Shown here one piece after another: positions 1 through 7,894 of a stretch of DNA of 64,000 nt (position 1 is its first letter; every line of letters begins with the position of its first letter). The notes under the pieces were generated by a model. It ran no database searches. It saw only the letters and a list, made by a program, of their open reading frames with translations, and had not been told where the DNA came from. A program made the position numbers and the translations under genes. The DNA comes from Planctomycetota bacterium (GTDB lineage Bacteria; Planctomycetota; Phycisphaerae; UBA1845). The stretch lies in the NCBI GenBank assembly GCA_029558835.1, contig JAKQDH010000182.1, positions 24,492 to 88,491 of the forward strand, written 5' to 3'.

Positions 1-1161
1 TACATGGTGCAGGCGCTGACGGTCCACGCCGGCGAGCTGATCGCGGGCGGCTACTTGTGGACGGTCGGCAACGTGCCGTGCGACGGCATCGCCCGCTGGG
101 ACGGCGACGTCTGGCAGACGCTGGGGACAGGCGTGGACGGCACGGTGTCAGCGCTGGCGACCTTCAACGGCGACCTGGCAGTGGGGGGCTCGTTCACGAT
201 CGCCGGTGGTGTGGCGGCCAGCTCGATCGCCCTCTGGGACGGGGTCGCCTGGCAGGCGCTGGGGCCGGGGTTTGGCGGCCCGGCCTATCCACGAGTCCAT
301 GCCTTGGCGGTCTTCAACGGCGAGCTCATCGCGGGAGGCGATTTCACAACTACCGGCGGCGACCCCTGCAATTACATTGCTCGTTGGGATGGCGCCGCCT
401 GGCAACCGCTCGACTCGGGAATGAACGACGTGGTGAAGGCCCTGACGGTCTACAACGGCGAGTTGATCGCGGGAGGCGAGTTTACTACGGCCGGCGGCAC
501 GACACGCAATCACGTCGCCCGCTGGGATGGCGGCTCGTGGCAGCCGCTGGGGTCGGGCATGAACGCCAACGTGCACTGCCTGACGGTCTACGATGGCGAC
601 TTGATCGCGGGCGGCGACTTCACGACCGCCGGCGGCGCGGGGTGCAACCGTGTCGCCCGCTGGAACGGTACCACGTGGCAGACACTGGGATCGGGGATTG
701 GTGATACCAACAGGCACGTCTATGCCCTGAAGGTCTTCAACGGCGACCTGATCGCGGGTGGCCGATTCACAACGGCGGGCGGCGTGAGCTGCCCCAACAT
801 TGCCCGCTGGGACGGCGCTGCATGGTACCCGCTGGGGTCGGGGACGAACACGGCCGTGAGTGCCTTGACCGCGTATCACGGCGAGCTGATCGCGGGCGGC
901 GACTTCACAATTGCCGGAGGTTACGTCTCCTGCTACTGGGGGCGCTGGGTCTGTGGAGGACCGGGTGACCTCGATGGTGACGGCGACGTCGACGTTGATG
1001 ACCTGGCGATTTTCCTGCCCAGTCTGGGCGGGCCTGGTGTGACTACGCCGCCGCCCGGCGGTGACGCGGCTGATTTCGCGCAGGCGGACCTGGACGGTGA
1101 TCTCGACGTGGACATGGCGGACTTCGCCGCCTTCCAGAACGCGTTCACCGGCGGGGCGTAG
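1..1161 (+). CDS. Secreted beta-propeller-like repeat protein with dockerin-like C-terminus (5' truncated)
   Basis: The reading frame is open to the first base of the window, so the N-terminus and any signal peptide lie outside it. About seven units of roughly 50 residues repeat the pattern V-x-AL-x-V-x-NG-x-LIAGG-x-FT-x-AGG, then N-x-IARWDG-x-W-x-LGSG, as in Kelch/PQQ-like propeller blades. The last 65 residues hold two Ca2+-type loops, DLDGDGDVDVDD and DLDGDLDVDMAD, ending in DFAAFQNAFTG, a dockerin-like EF-hand pair. Likely exported and surface-bound; substrate unknown. It is a distant paralog of the protein at 19061-20455, which has the same ending. Its 3' end overlaps the convergent holB by 17 bp. 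Confidence 0.75.
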   Translation, partial: YMVQALTVHAGELIAGGYLWTVGNVPCDGIARWDGDVWQTLGTGVDGTVSALATFNGDLAVGGSFTIAGGVAASSIALWDGVAWQALGPGFGGPAYPRVHALAVFNGELIAGGDFTTTGGDPCNYIARWDGAAWQPLDSGMNDVVKALTVYNGELIAGGEFTTAGGTTRNHVARWDGGSWQPLGSGMNANVHCLTVYDGDLIAGGDFTTAGGAGCNRVARWNGTTWQTLGSGIGDTNRHVYALKVFNGDLIAGGRFTTAGGVSCPNIARWDGAAWYPLGSGTNTAVSALTAYHGELIAGGDFTIAGGYVSCYWGRWVCGGPGDLDGDGDVDVDDLAIFLPSLGGPGVTTPPPGGDAADFAQADLDGDLDVDMADFAAFQNAFTGGA

Positions 1162-2308
1162 GCCATTTGCCGGCGAGCGCGATGAGCAGCGCGTCGACGC
1201 AGAGCTGAGCGTTGACGTTCTGGTTGAGGTGGCGTTCCGCATCGCCGACGCGGGTGATGGCCCGGATGGCCGTGGTCGGTGAGAAGCGGGCGGCCGAATT
1301 CTGAAGGAGGGGCAGGAGCAGGCCGTTGATCAGTGAATCGCCGTCTCCCCCCGTCGCCAGCAGCAACAGATCGGCGTACCAGGCGGCCACCAGCCGCAGG
1401 ACGGCGGTCAGACCGCGCCGGGTCGCTTCCGAGTCGCTGATATCGGGGTCACGCGTGCGGTAGTTCTCCCCGAGTGCCTTGGCCTCGTCGAGCCACCGCT
1501 GGGCCGAAACGGCCTCGCGGTCTGCCGGCCAACGCGCCAGCGGCGCGACCACGCGTTCGTTCAGCTCGAACAACTTGTCGTCGACGGCTTCCATGGCCCG
1601 GCCGAGGCTGCCCTCGGCGCTGCGGGCGTACCAGTCGCGCGCCGGCTCGCTCAGGTCGGGCGCCAGCGACCGCAGGCGCTCCGCGATGAACTCGCGCGGG
1701 AGGGCGTCAAAGCGCACCGGCTGGCAGCGCGACTGCGTCGTGGGCAACAGCAGGTCCACATTGCAGGTCAGCAGGATGAGGAACGTTGCCCCGGGGGGTT
1801 CTTCGAGCGTCTTGAGCAGGGCGTTCTGGGCATGGGCGTTCATGAGGTCCGCTTCACGGATGATGAACACCTTGGCCCGACCCCGCATCGGTGTCAGACC
1901 GACGCGTTCGATCAGGAAGTGGCGGACCACGTCGATGATCAATTCCAGGCCCTTGCGGTTGCGCACCTTGCTTTCGGGATGGTCCCGATACAGGTAGCGA
2001 TGGATGAGGTGCAGGTCGGGGTGCACGTCGCCGGCGACGGCGCGGCAGTCCGCGCACGTTCCGCAGCCGACCTGCAACTGCTCCAGGCCAACCGCCTCCA
2101 CGTCGGCAGCCGCCGGCCTGACCGTGATGGGCCGGGGACACAGCAGAAGCTGCCCCAGCCCGCGGGCGAGCAGCTCCTTGCCCACGCCGTCGGGGCCGTG
2201 GAAGAGGTAGGCATGCGGGACGCGCCCGCCGATGAGGGCCCGTTGCAGCACGCGCTGGGCATGCCCCTGATGTTTCACCTCAGCCAAAGACACGGGCAAG
2301 ACACTCAA
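1145..2308 (-). CDS. holB: DNA polymerase III subunit delta' (clamp loader)
   Basis: Clamp-loader AAA+ protein. Walker A GPDGVGKE lies near residue 40, followed by a zinc-type Cys cluster (CGTCADC with an upstream Cys) and a LLKTLEEPP Walker B/SRC-side segment. QSRCQPVRF is the SRC motif shared by delta' and gamma/tau. At 387 residues it is slightly longer than usual delta' because of a C-terminal extension. The most upstream start is TTG at 2308, which overlaps tmk by 29 bp. Downstream GTG (2293) or TTG (2287) would reduce the overlap, so the start is uncertain. It is last in the lipA-tmk-holB run; tmk-holB adjacency is common in bacteria. The 3' end converges on the neighbouring propeller gene. 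Confidence 0.88.
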   Translation of the reverse strand: MSVLPVSLAEVKHQGHAQRVLQRALIGGRVPHAYLFHGPDGVGKELLARGLGQLLLCPRPITVRPAAADVEAVGLEQLQVGCGTCADCRAVAGDVHPDLHLIHRYLYRDHPESKVRNRKGLELIIDVVRHFLIERVGLTPMRGRAKVFIIREADLMNAHAQNALLKTLEEPPGATFLILLTCNVDLLLPTTQSRCQPVRFDALPREFIAERLRSLAPDLSEPARDWYARSAEGSLGRAMEAVDDKLFELNERVVAPLARWPADREAVSAQRWLDEAKALGENYRTRDPDISDSEATRRGLTAVLRLVAAWYADLLLLATGGDGDSLINGLLLPLLQNSAARFSPTTAIRAITRVGDAERHLNQNVNAQLCVDALLIALAGKWPTPRR

Positions 2309-2996
2309 CTACATGTGCGAACACGGTTTCTTCCGGCTGCCCGCTGTCGATGATGACCACCGGACGCGGGTAGTACGCGGGCAGCTCGCGGAACAGCTCG
2401 CGCACCTTGCGATGATACGCCAGCGAGCGGGCCTCCATGGCGTCGGGCACGCTGTCCCCGCCGGCGAAGAGGGACGTCTGCCCGGCATACTTCTTGCGAT
2501 GCTTGCCCGCGTGGTGCTTCTTACGCCCGATCCGTTCGAAGCCGGCTTCGATGTCCACGTCCAGGATGATCGACAGGTCGGGCCAGGTGTTGCCGATGGC
2601 GTAACGTGCCACCTCGATGACGCGTTGCGGGTCATACCCGGCCGCCCCCTGGTAGGCACAGGTGGCCGTCACGAACCGGTCGCAGAGCACCGTCTTGCCT
2701 TCACGCAGAGCGGGCTCGATGACCTCGAACACGAGCTGCGCCCGCGAGGCCATGAACAGCAGCGTCTCACAATTGACGGCCATCCGCGACAAGTCATGGT
2801 CCAGCAGCACGGAGCGGATGCGCTCGCCGATGTCCGTGCCACCGGGGTCGCGACAGGAGACGACGCCGCCGCCGCCGGCCACGAGCGCCTCCGTGAGCCG
2901 GCGGTGCTGGCTCGACTTGCCCGAACCGTCGGGACCGTCGAAGACGACGAACTTGCCCGCCAGCCGCGGGGCCAGTTGGGTCAGGTCGATGCTCAC
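2280..2996 (-). CDS. tmk: Thymidylate kinase
   Basis: Phosphorylates dTMP to dTDP in dTTP synthesis. The P-loop GPDGSGKSS lies near residues 20-28. CRDPGGTDIGERIR is the dTMP-binding loop (usually REPGGT; here DPGG). CDRFVTATCAYQGA is the DRY/H-type catalytic segment, with Phe replacing Tyr. The length of 238 residues is slightly above the usual 205-215, with an insertion after GRKKHHAGKHRKK, a basic stretch in the LID region. ATG overlaps the lipA stop by 4 bp (ATGA), suggesting translational coupling. The 3' end overlaps holB. Confidence 0.92.
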   Translation of the reverse strand: MSIDLTQLAPRLAGKFVVFDGPDGSGKSSQHRRLTEALVAGGGGVVSCRDPGGTDIGERIRSVLLDHDLSRMAVNCETLLFMASRAQLVFEVIEPALREGKTVLCDRFVTATCAYQGAAGYDPQRVIEVARYAIGNTWPDLSIILDVDIEAGFERIGRKKHHAGKHRKKYAGQTSLFAGGDSVPDAMEARSLAYHRKVRELFRELPAYYPRPVVIIDSGQPEETVFAHVVECLARVFG

Positions 2997-3946
2997 GATG
3001 GGGGGACTCTCTCGGTCTGCACGCCGTCGGCCGCGGCGGCCGACAGACGCAGGAGACTCTCGGCGAACACGTTCTCGGCGTTGTAGCTGGACCGCACGAA
3101 GGGGCCGGCGGCCACGCTGAGGAAGCCCAGGCTCAACGCCTGCTCCCGCAGGGCGTCGAACTCCTCGGGGTGGTAGAACTTCTTGACCGGCCAGTGCTGA
3201 CCGGTGGTGGGGGCGAGGTACTGCCCGACGGTGAGCACGTCGCAGCCGACGCCGCGCAAGTCCGCGAAGGTACGGTGCAGCTCATCGATCGTCTCACCGA
3301 GGCCGACCATGAGACCCGACTTCGTCACGATCCGCGGGGCGATCTCCTTGACGAGACGCAGCACTTCGAGCGACCGGCGGTAGTTGCCTTGCGGACGCAC
3401 CATCGGCGTGAGCCGCTCGACCATCTCGAGGTTGTGGTTGTACAGTTGCGGCCGGGCGGCACAGAGCGTCTCGATGCACTCGCGGCGGGCGTGGAAGTCG
3501 GCCGGGAGCACCTCGACGGTGGTGCGCGGGCTGCGCTGATGGACGGCCGCCACGCACTGGGCGAAGTGCCCGGCGCCCTCATCCGCGAGATCGTCCCGCG
3601 CCACCGCGGTCAGCACGACGTGGCGAAAGCCCAGGCGGGCGACGGCGTCGGCCAGGCGGTCGGGTTCATCCCCGGCCGGCGGCTCCGGACGCGCGGTGTG
3701 CACCGCGCAGAAGTGGCAGCGGCGCGTGCAGCGGTCGCCGAGGATCATGAAGGTGGCGTGCCGCTTCGACCAGCATTCGCCCAGGTTGGGGCAGCGGGCC
3801 TCCTGGCAGACGGTGGCCACGCCGCTGTCGGCCACGACCGCCTTCGTGGCGCTGAACTCGCCGGACGGTAGCGGTCGCTTCAGCCAGGGCGGCAGGCGCC
3901 GTCCGGCGGGGCGATCTCCGGGAGTTGATAGTACCGGTAGCTTCAC
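2993..3946 (-). CDS. lipA: Lipoyl synthase (radical SAM)
   Basis: Inserts two sulfurs into protein-bound octanoyl groups to make lipoyl cofactors for 2-oxoacid dehydrogenases and the glycine cleavage system. Both diagnostic iron-sulfur motifs are present: the auxiliary cluster in CQEARCPNLGECW (CX4CX5C), and the radical SAM CTRRCHFCAV (CX3CX2C). The C-terminal RSSYNAENVF supplies the serine ligand to the auxiliary cluster. Length (317 aa) is normal. The start is GTG at 3946, preceded by AAGGAAG. First gene of the lipA-tmk-holB run. No lipB lies in the window. Confidence 0.95.
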   Translation of the reverse strand: MKLPVLSTPGDRPAGRRLPPWLKRPLPSGEFSATKAVVADSGVATVCQEARCPNLGECWSKRHATFMILGDRCTRRCHFCAVHTARPEPPAGDEPDRLADAVARLGFRHVVLTAVARDDLADEGAGHFAQCVAAVHQRSPRTTVEVLPADFHARRECIETLCAARPQLYNHNLEMVERLTPMVRPQGNYRRSLEVLRLVKEIAPRIVTKSGLMVGLGETIDELHRTFADLRGVGCDVLTVGQYLAPTTGQHWPVKKFYHPEEFDALREQALSLGFLSVAAGPFVRSSYNAENVFAESLLRLSAAAADGVQTERVPPS

Positions 3947-4012
3947 GTCGGCATCTTCCTTGGGTCGAGTCGTTCCGTACGATCACGCGACGACAGCCAC
4001 GCGCGAGCATGG

Positions 4013-4079
4013 GTGTACACCCGGGGGCGTCTTCATCTCCGCCGCCCTCACCCCTTCCCCTCTCCCGGGGGGAGAGGGG
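4013..4079 (+). repeat. Dispersed palindromic repeat, family A, copy 1
   Basis: A core CCCTCACCCC lies next to an inverted CCCCTCTCCC/GGGAGAGGGG arm at 4057-4079. To its left is a moderately conserved stretch (GTACACC..GGGGGC.TCTTC) shared with copies at 4807-4881, 42118-42176 and 45558-45632. It sits in the spacer between divergent lipA and the stress-protein gene. Confidence 0.6.
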
Positions 4080-4257
4080 TCCAGAGGCCCAGGGAGCAGA
4101 GGGGTTCAGAGGCCTAACGCCCACGGCTGTCCGGATTGTACCGTGAAGACGCCGGTCCGCCATTGCCCAGTGAGGGTTGACCAAGAGTGTCGCCGCCCAT
4201 TAGGATAACAGTCGGGGTTGGTCCGCGTCCTTCTCATGTCGGCGAAGGAGCTGTGTC

Positions 4258-4731
4258 ATGGCCCTGCGGTTCGCCAACGTCCTCTACCCCACGGACTTCT
4301 CCGAGTTCTCGTTGCACGCCCTGCCGCACGCGAAGCTGCTGGCGGAGACGTACGAGGCGGCCTTTCACTGCCTGCACGTCGTGGACGACGCCGCCCAGTA
4401 TTGGAGCACGATGGGCCCCGAGAGCGTGCCGATGGGGCCGATTCCGCAGGAGGTCGTCGAGGCCGCCCGCCTCCGCATGACAGGCTTCGCGCAGCAGCAC
4501 CTTGCCGACTGGAAAGCGCCGGTGCGGACGGAAGTGGTGGTGGGGCGGCCCTTCGTGGAGATCGTCGGCTACGCCCGGAGGCACGAAGTTGACCTGATCG
4601 TGATGGCCACGCATGGTCGGGGGGCGATCTCGCACATCCTGCTGGGCAGCACGACGGAGAAGGTCGTCCGCAAGGCGCCGTGCGCGGTGCTGGTCGTGCG
4701 GACAGCGGTGGGTGCGTTTACGATGCCGTAG
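4258..4731 (+). CDS. Universal stress protein (UspA family)
   Basis: Single-domain cytoplasmic Usp of 157 residues. NVLYPTDFSEFS at the N-terminus is the first beta strand and loop. DLIVMATHGRGAISHILLGS followed by TTEKVVRKAPCAVLVVR carries the ATP-binding G-x2-G-x9-G-S/T signature of the nucleotide-binding subclass. ATG follows AAGGAG by about eight bases. It is divergent from lipA and appears monocistronic. Function beyond nucleotide binding and stress survival cannot be read from sequence. Confidence 0.88.
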   Translation: MALRFANVLYPTDFSEFSLHALPHAKLLAETYEAAFHCLHVVDDAAQYWSTMGPESVPMGPIPQEVVEAARLRMTGFAQQHLADWKAPVRTEVVVGRPFVEIVGYARRHEVDLIVMATHGRGAISHILLGSTTEKVVRKAPCAVLVVRTAVGAFTMP

Positions 4732-4806
4732 TCGTATCGCGAGACCGTAGCATGTGACGTTATCGCGGTCTCTGTCCGCGGGTCGGTCCGGGCATGCGGC
4801 GTGTGG

Positions 4807-4881
4807 ACCCCTCTCCCCCTGGGAGAGGGGCAGGGGTGAGGGCGGCGCAGGTAAAGGCGCTGCGTGGTGTACGGCCTGCCC
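4807..4881 (-). repeat. Dispersed palindromic repeat, family A, copy 2
   Basis: Opposite orientation to copy 1: CCCTCTCCCC..GGGAGAGGGG at 4809-4830, then GGGGTGAGGG. On the minus strand the left flank again carries the GTACACCACG / CTTTACCTGCG / CCGCCCTCACC pattern. It lies in the 5' leader of the membrane-protein gene. Reading through it would give a spurious 69-residue N-terminal extension, a reason to choose the downstream start at 4961. Confidence 0.6.
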
Positions 4882-4960
4882 GCCCACCGCGCGGGAGACC
4901 CCAAGCACGGACGGTGCCCCCCGCTCTGCGGCGCGACTCCGAGCCAGGGAGACGACCGGT

Positions 4961-5779
4961 ATGCCGTTTGCCAATCGTGACTCCATTCCGCCGGACATGG
5001 TGCGGGCGGTGCGGCAGACGGCCGGTCCGGCGGCGATCGCGGCCGCCTGTCTGCTGATCTTCGGTTACTACGTCTCGGGGGCTTTCGGCTCGTCGCTGTT
5101 CCTGGTGGCACACTCGATCATGCTGTGGACGCTGCGCATCGGCGGCGTGGCGATGGTGATCTCGGCTGCCTGGTGCTGGTGGGGGCGACCCAGCGCCTTG
5201 CTGTTCGACGGGGTGGCGGCGATCGTGATCGGTATGCTGTTGCTCGTCAGCGCGGCGCTCATGATCGTGGCCGGGGCGATGGGTCTGGCCCAGGCACTCT
5301 ACCTGGTGTTCGGGTACTTGTTCGTGTCGTCGGGGGCGCGGAGCTGGCGCACGTATCGTGACCTGATGACCTACCCGGGCAGCGTGCTGCGGCCGGACTC
5401 GGACTATGACCCCAACTTCGAGCGGTCGTATGCCGAAGCCCGGAAGTTGCCGGTCGGGGCGTCGCTGGCCAGCCGGTTACGTGAGAAGCGCACGGACCAC
5501 AAGCCCGAGGCGGCAGCCGAACTACCGGCCGGTGTCTCGCCGGAGGACGAGGAGGCACAGCTCGCGCGGTCCATTCCTCTTGCCGAGCCCGCGCCGGCGC
5601 GGCGCTCGGATCGCCGCGAGTTGAGTGCCCCGACGCCGATGCCGCCTGAGGATGTGCCGGACGCGGGCCCCCTTCCCGAGCCGGGCCCTGAAGCACCGCC
5701 GGCCGAGCCGCCCGAGGATGAACCGCCCGGCGGGTTCCTTGCCTCCTTCGGTCAGGATGGCGGCCCGCGGGCTCCGTAG
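4961..5779 (+). CDS. Membrane protein with acidic/proline-rich cytoplasmic tail
   Basis: Product of 272 residues, starting at MPFANRDSIPPDM. The ATG at 4961 follows AGGGAG; the ORF remains open upstream only through the family A repeat. Residues about 20-130 contain four hydrophobic segments (AAIAAACLLIFGYYV, LFLVAHSIMLWTLRIGG, LLFDGVAAIVIGMLLLV, MGLAQALYLVFGYLFV). The rest is soluble, rich in Pro, Glu and Asp, and ends PPGGFLASFG. No known family recognised. Downstream genes are convergent. Confidence 0.7.
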   Translation: MPFANRDSIPPDMVRAVRQTAGPAAIAAACLLIFGYYVSGAFGSSLFLVAHSIMLWTLRIGGVAMVISAAWCWWGRPSALLFDGVAAIVIGMLLLVSAALMIVAGAMGLAQALYLVFGYLFVSSGARSWRTYRDLMTYPGSVLRPDSDYDPNFERSYAEARKLPVGASLASRLREKRTDHKPEAAAELPAGVSPEDEEAQLARSIPLAEPAPARRSDRRELSAPTPMPPEDVPDAGPLPEPGPEAPPAEPPEDEPPGGFLASFGQDGGPRAP

Positions 5780-5818
5780 CGGCCACGTCGCACGCCCGCG
5801 TCGGTTGCCGGCAGGGCC

Positions 5819-6460
5819 TTACTCCTGCCGAGGCCGTCGCTGACCGCCCTCTGGCAGGCCCGGTCTGGGCGGCTTCCTGCCCGTCCAGGCTTCCCAATCG
5901 CCTCTGCGAAACGCGACGAGCACCCAGAGCAACATGGGTACGACAAAGACGCTGGGCGGGGCGGCCACCAGTGCCGCCAGGCTCAGGTTCACTGCCCCCT
6001 TCCAGAAGAGACTCAGGTGGAAGATGGCGAGGTCGTCGTTGTTGCTGAACAGGCCGATCAGGGTCAGCGCCACGCGCACGGCCACGAACCCCTGCACCAG
6101 CAGCAGGCCCCAAAATAGCGCACGCACCCGCCGCCGCCACGGGATCGGAGTGGCCAGCACGAGTGCCGCCAGCACTGCGGTCGGCGCGTAACCGCGGAAC
6201 CGCGTATCGATGGTCTCATCGGCGCCCTTGCCGGCCGGACGGTTGATGAGCGTGATGCCGCAGCGCTGGGCCGGCTCGATCGCGGTCGGCGGTTTAAAGC
6301 GCACTTCGCCCCCCGGTCCGAAGGAGCCGAACAGCAGGTTGCCGCCGACGCAGAAGAGGTGCGAGTAGGCGCGGGCGACTCCCGGCCAGGGTACCAGCAA
6401 CGCCGCCAGCCACAGCAGCAGGCACGCCAGAAACACGAAGAGACGCCTAAGCGGGGACAT
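5819..6460 (-). CDS. Exosortase-linked membrane protein
   Basis: 213 residues: a first membrane segment (LFVFLACLLLWLAALLVPW), a roughly 70-residue extracytoplasmic region with GGEVRFKPPTAIE and CGITLINRPAG, then three further membrane segments and a basic tail. It overlaps the end of the exosortase gene by 14 bp on the same strand, so the two are almost certainly co-translated. Membrane proteins of this layout accompany exosortase H-type enzymes. That identity is inferred from position and topology, not from a motif. Confidence 0.6.
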   Translation of the reverse strand: MSPLRRLFVFLACLLLWLAALLVPWPGVARAYSHLFCVGGNLLFGSFGPGGEVRFKPPTAIEPAQRCGITLINRPAGKGADETIDTRFRGYAPTAVLAALVLATPIPWRRRVRALFWGLLLVQGFVAVRVALTLIGLFSNNDDLAIFHLSLFWKGAVNLSLAALVAAPPSVFVVPMLLWVLVAFRRGDWEAWTGRKPPRPGLPEGGQRRPRQE

Positions 6461-7115
6461 GCGTCCGCCTCACGCGCTCACGTGACGCCCACCATGCCCA
6501 CAGGACCCACAGCACCAGGGCCAGGATGACGATCACACCTTGCCAAACGCCGTAGTGCATGGCATCAAAGGCCTGGGGAAAGTGGATGCCAACGTAATAC
6601 AGACTGACGATTCGCACCACGTTAATGATGGCAAGTGCCGCCCAGCCCACTAGCACCCCCGGAATCTTCCGCCACCACCGTACCGGCAGGGCCAGCACCG
6701 CAGAGACGAACAGCGCCGTCACTTCCATGGCGTCACAGCCACGCACGATCTTCACGGAAAACCGCGGTGAGCCGATGGTCTGCCCACTGACCGTGGCGCT
6801 CTCCCCCAGCACCCGCAGGACTGCTGCGGAGGCGACTGCGTAGCGATGGAGATGGCCGGCCACGAACCGGGCCCCCCAGCTCTTCTCGTCCATCGGACGG
6901 TAGAAGACGCCGTAGAACACGGCCATTAACAAGGCAAAGACCGCGACGAAATGCAGGACGGGGCCCTTGGCCGCCCACCAGGCGCGGAATCCCCCGGTGA
7001 GCGCGTGCTCGCTCCGCGGCGTGCGCTCCGGCCCGCGGGGAAAGTGGTCCCCTGAGCCGCTGGGTGTCGGCGGCGTGCCGTGTTTGCGTCCCCATCCTGG
7101 ACTGGTTCCCGGCAT
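6447..7115 (-). CDS. Exosortase/archaeosortase family transpeptidase (XrtH-like)
   Basis: Polytopic membrane enzyme that cleaves C-terminal sorting signals of exported proteins. After a polar N-terminus come membrane segments carrying the catalytic triad: Cys in RGCDAMEVTALF, Arg in NVVRIVSLYYVG, and His in DAMHYGVWQG. The compact ~200-residue length and the CDAMEVTAL / VRIVSLYYVG spacing resemble exosortase H rather than the long EpsH-type proteins; subclass is inference. ATG at 7115 has no clear ribosome site, and the Pro/Gly-rich first 35 residues may not be translated. Forms an operon with the overlapping gene downstream. Possible substrates in the window are the proteins at 40456 and 45200. 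Confidence 0.82.
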   Translation of the reverse strand: MPGTSPGWGRKHGTPPTPSGSGDHFPRGPERTPRSEHALTGGFRAWWAAKGPVLHFVAVFALLMAVFYGVFYRPMDEKSWGARFVAGHLHRYAVASAAVLRVLGESATVSGQTIGSPRFSVKIVRGCDAMEVTALFVSAVLALPVRWWRKIPGVLVGWAALAIINVVRIVSLYYVGIHFPQAFDAMHYGVWQGVIVILALVLWVLWAWWASRERVRRTHVPA

Positions 7116-7285
7116 ATCTGGACGCGAGAGATGCAGACCCCGGCGTTGCCTGCCAGGGTTAGCAACCCGTTGGAGGAATCGTGTCGGTCTCCCTCACGCC
7201 GCGCTGCGCGTGGCCGGCGTGATGCCGTGTACGCCGCGCGCTGACGCTCGCGGTTCGGTATGTCGCCCCGCTCGGCCGACCTGCG

Positions 7286-7699
7286 TCAGCCGCCGCCCTC
7301 GCCGATCGGCTTGGCACGCTCGACGTACATCTTGACCACGGTGTACGTGGGCTCACCGTTGCCCTTCTTGTCCACCCGCACATCCGCTCGCCCGTACTCA
7401 CCCTCGCGGACGTCCTCGAGGCGGGCGATGACGCCGTTAATCTGAATTTCGGTGTCCAGCACGACGAGCCCGGTCGCGGTGACCTCGCGATCGGCGTGCT
7501 TCTCGCTCTGGAAGCGAACGGTGACCTCACCGATAACGCCCGGACGGTTCTGAATCAGCCGGATGTGGTCGATCTTGCCCTTGACGGACATCAATTCCGT
7601 CGAGGGTTCGTCCGGCCGGCAACCAGGGAGCGCAACCGCTGACAGCGCGAGCAGACCGACCATCGCCGTGCGGACTACGTCCAACACCCGCGTTTTCAT
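7286..7699 (-). CDS. Small predicted lipoprotein, unknown function
   Basis: 137 residues with signal peptide and lipobox ALPGC (Cys27). The mature part is a small beta-rich domain (KIDHIRLIQNRPGVIGEVTVRF, then VTATGLVVLDTEIQINGVIARLEDV) that I cannot assign. ATG follows GAGGAGC. Convergent context on one side and divergent from waaA on the other. Likely anchored in an envelope membrane. Confidence 0.7.
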   Translation of the reverse strand: MKTRVLDVVRTAMVGLLALSAVALPGCRPDEPSTELMSVKGKIDHIRLIQNRPGVIGEVTVRFQSEKHADREVTATGLVVLDTEIQINGVIARLEDVREGEYGRADVRVDKKGNGEPTYTVVKMYVERAKPIGEGGG

Positions 7700-7894
7700 C
7701 GCAGGCTCCTCGTTTCCGTATCCTCATCACCCCGGCCCCGCCCGGGTGGGCCCCGACCCCGAGACTGTAGCCCGGCCCGGTCGAGGGGGCAAACGCCGCG
7801 CGGTTCGCTACCGCTCGGGCTGGGATGGGGTCTGCCGAGGGTCGTCGGGCATGCGGTTGCCAGTATCGGGCGGGGAATCTACCATCCCAGCCCC

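Noticed and set aside
1..1161. Cellulosomal enzyme
   Set aside because: Dockerin-like loops are present but there is no catalytic domain and no cohesin in the window; such endings are frequent in planctomycete surface proteins.
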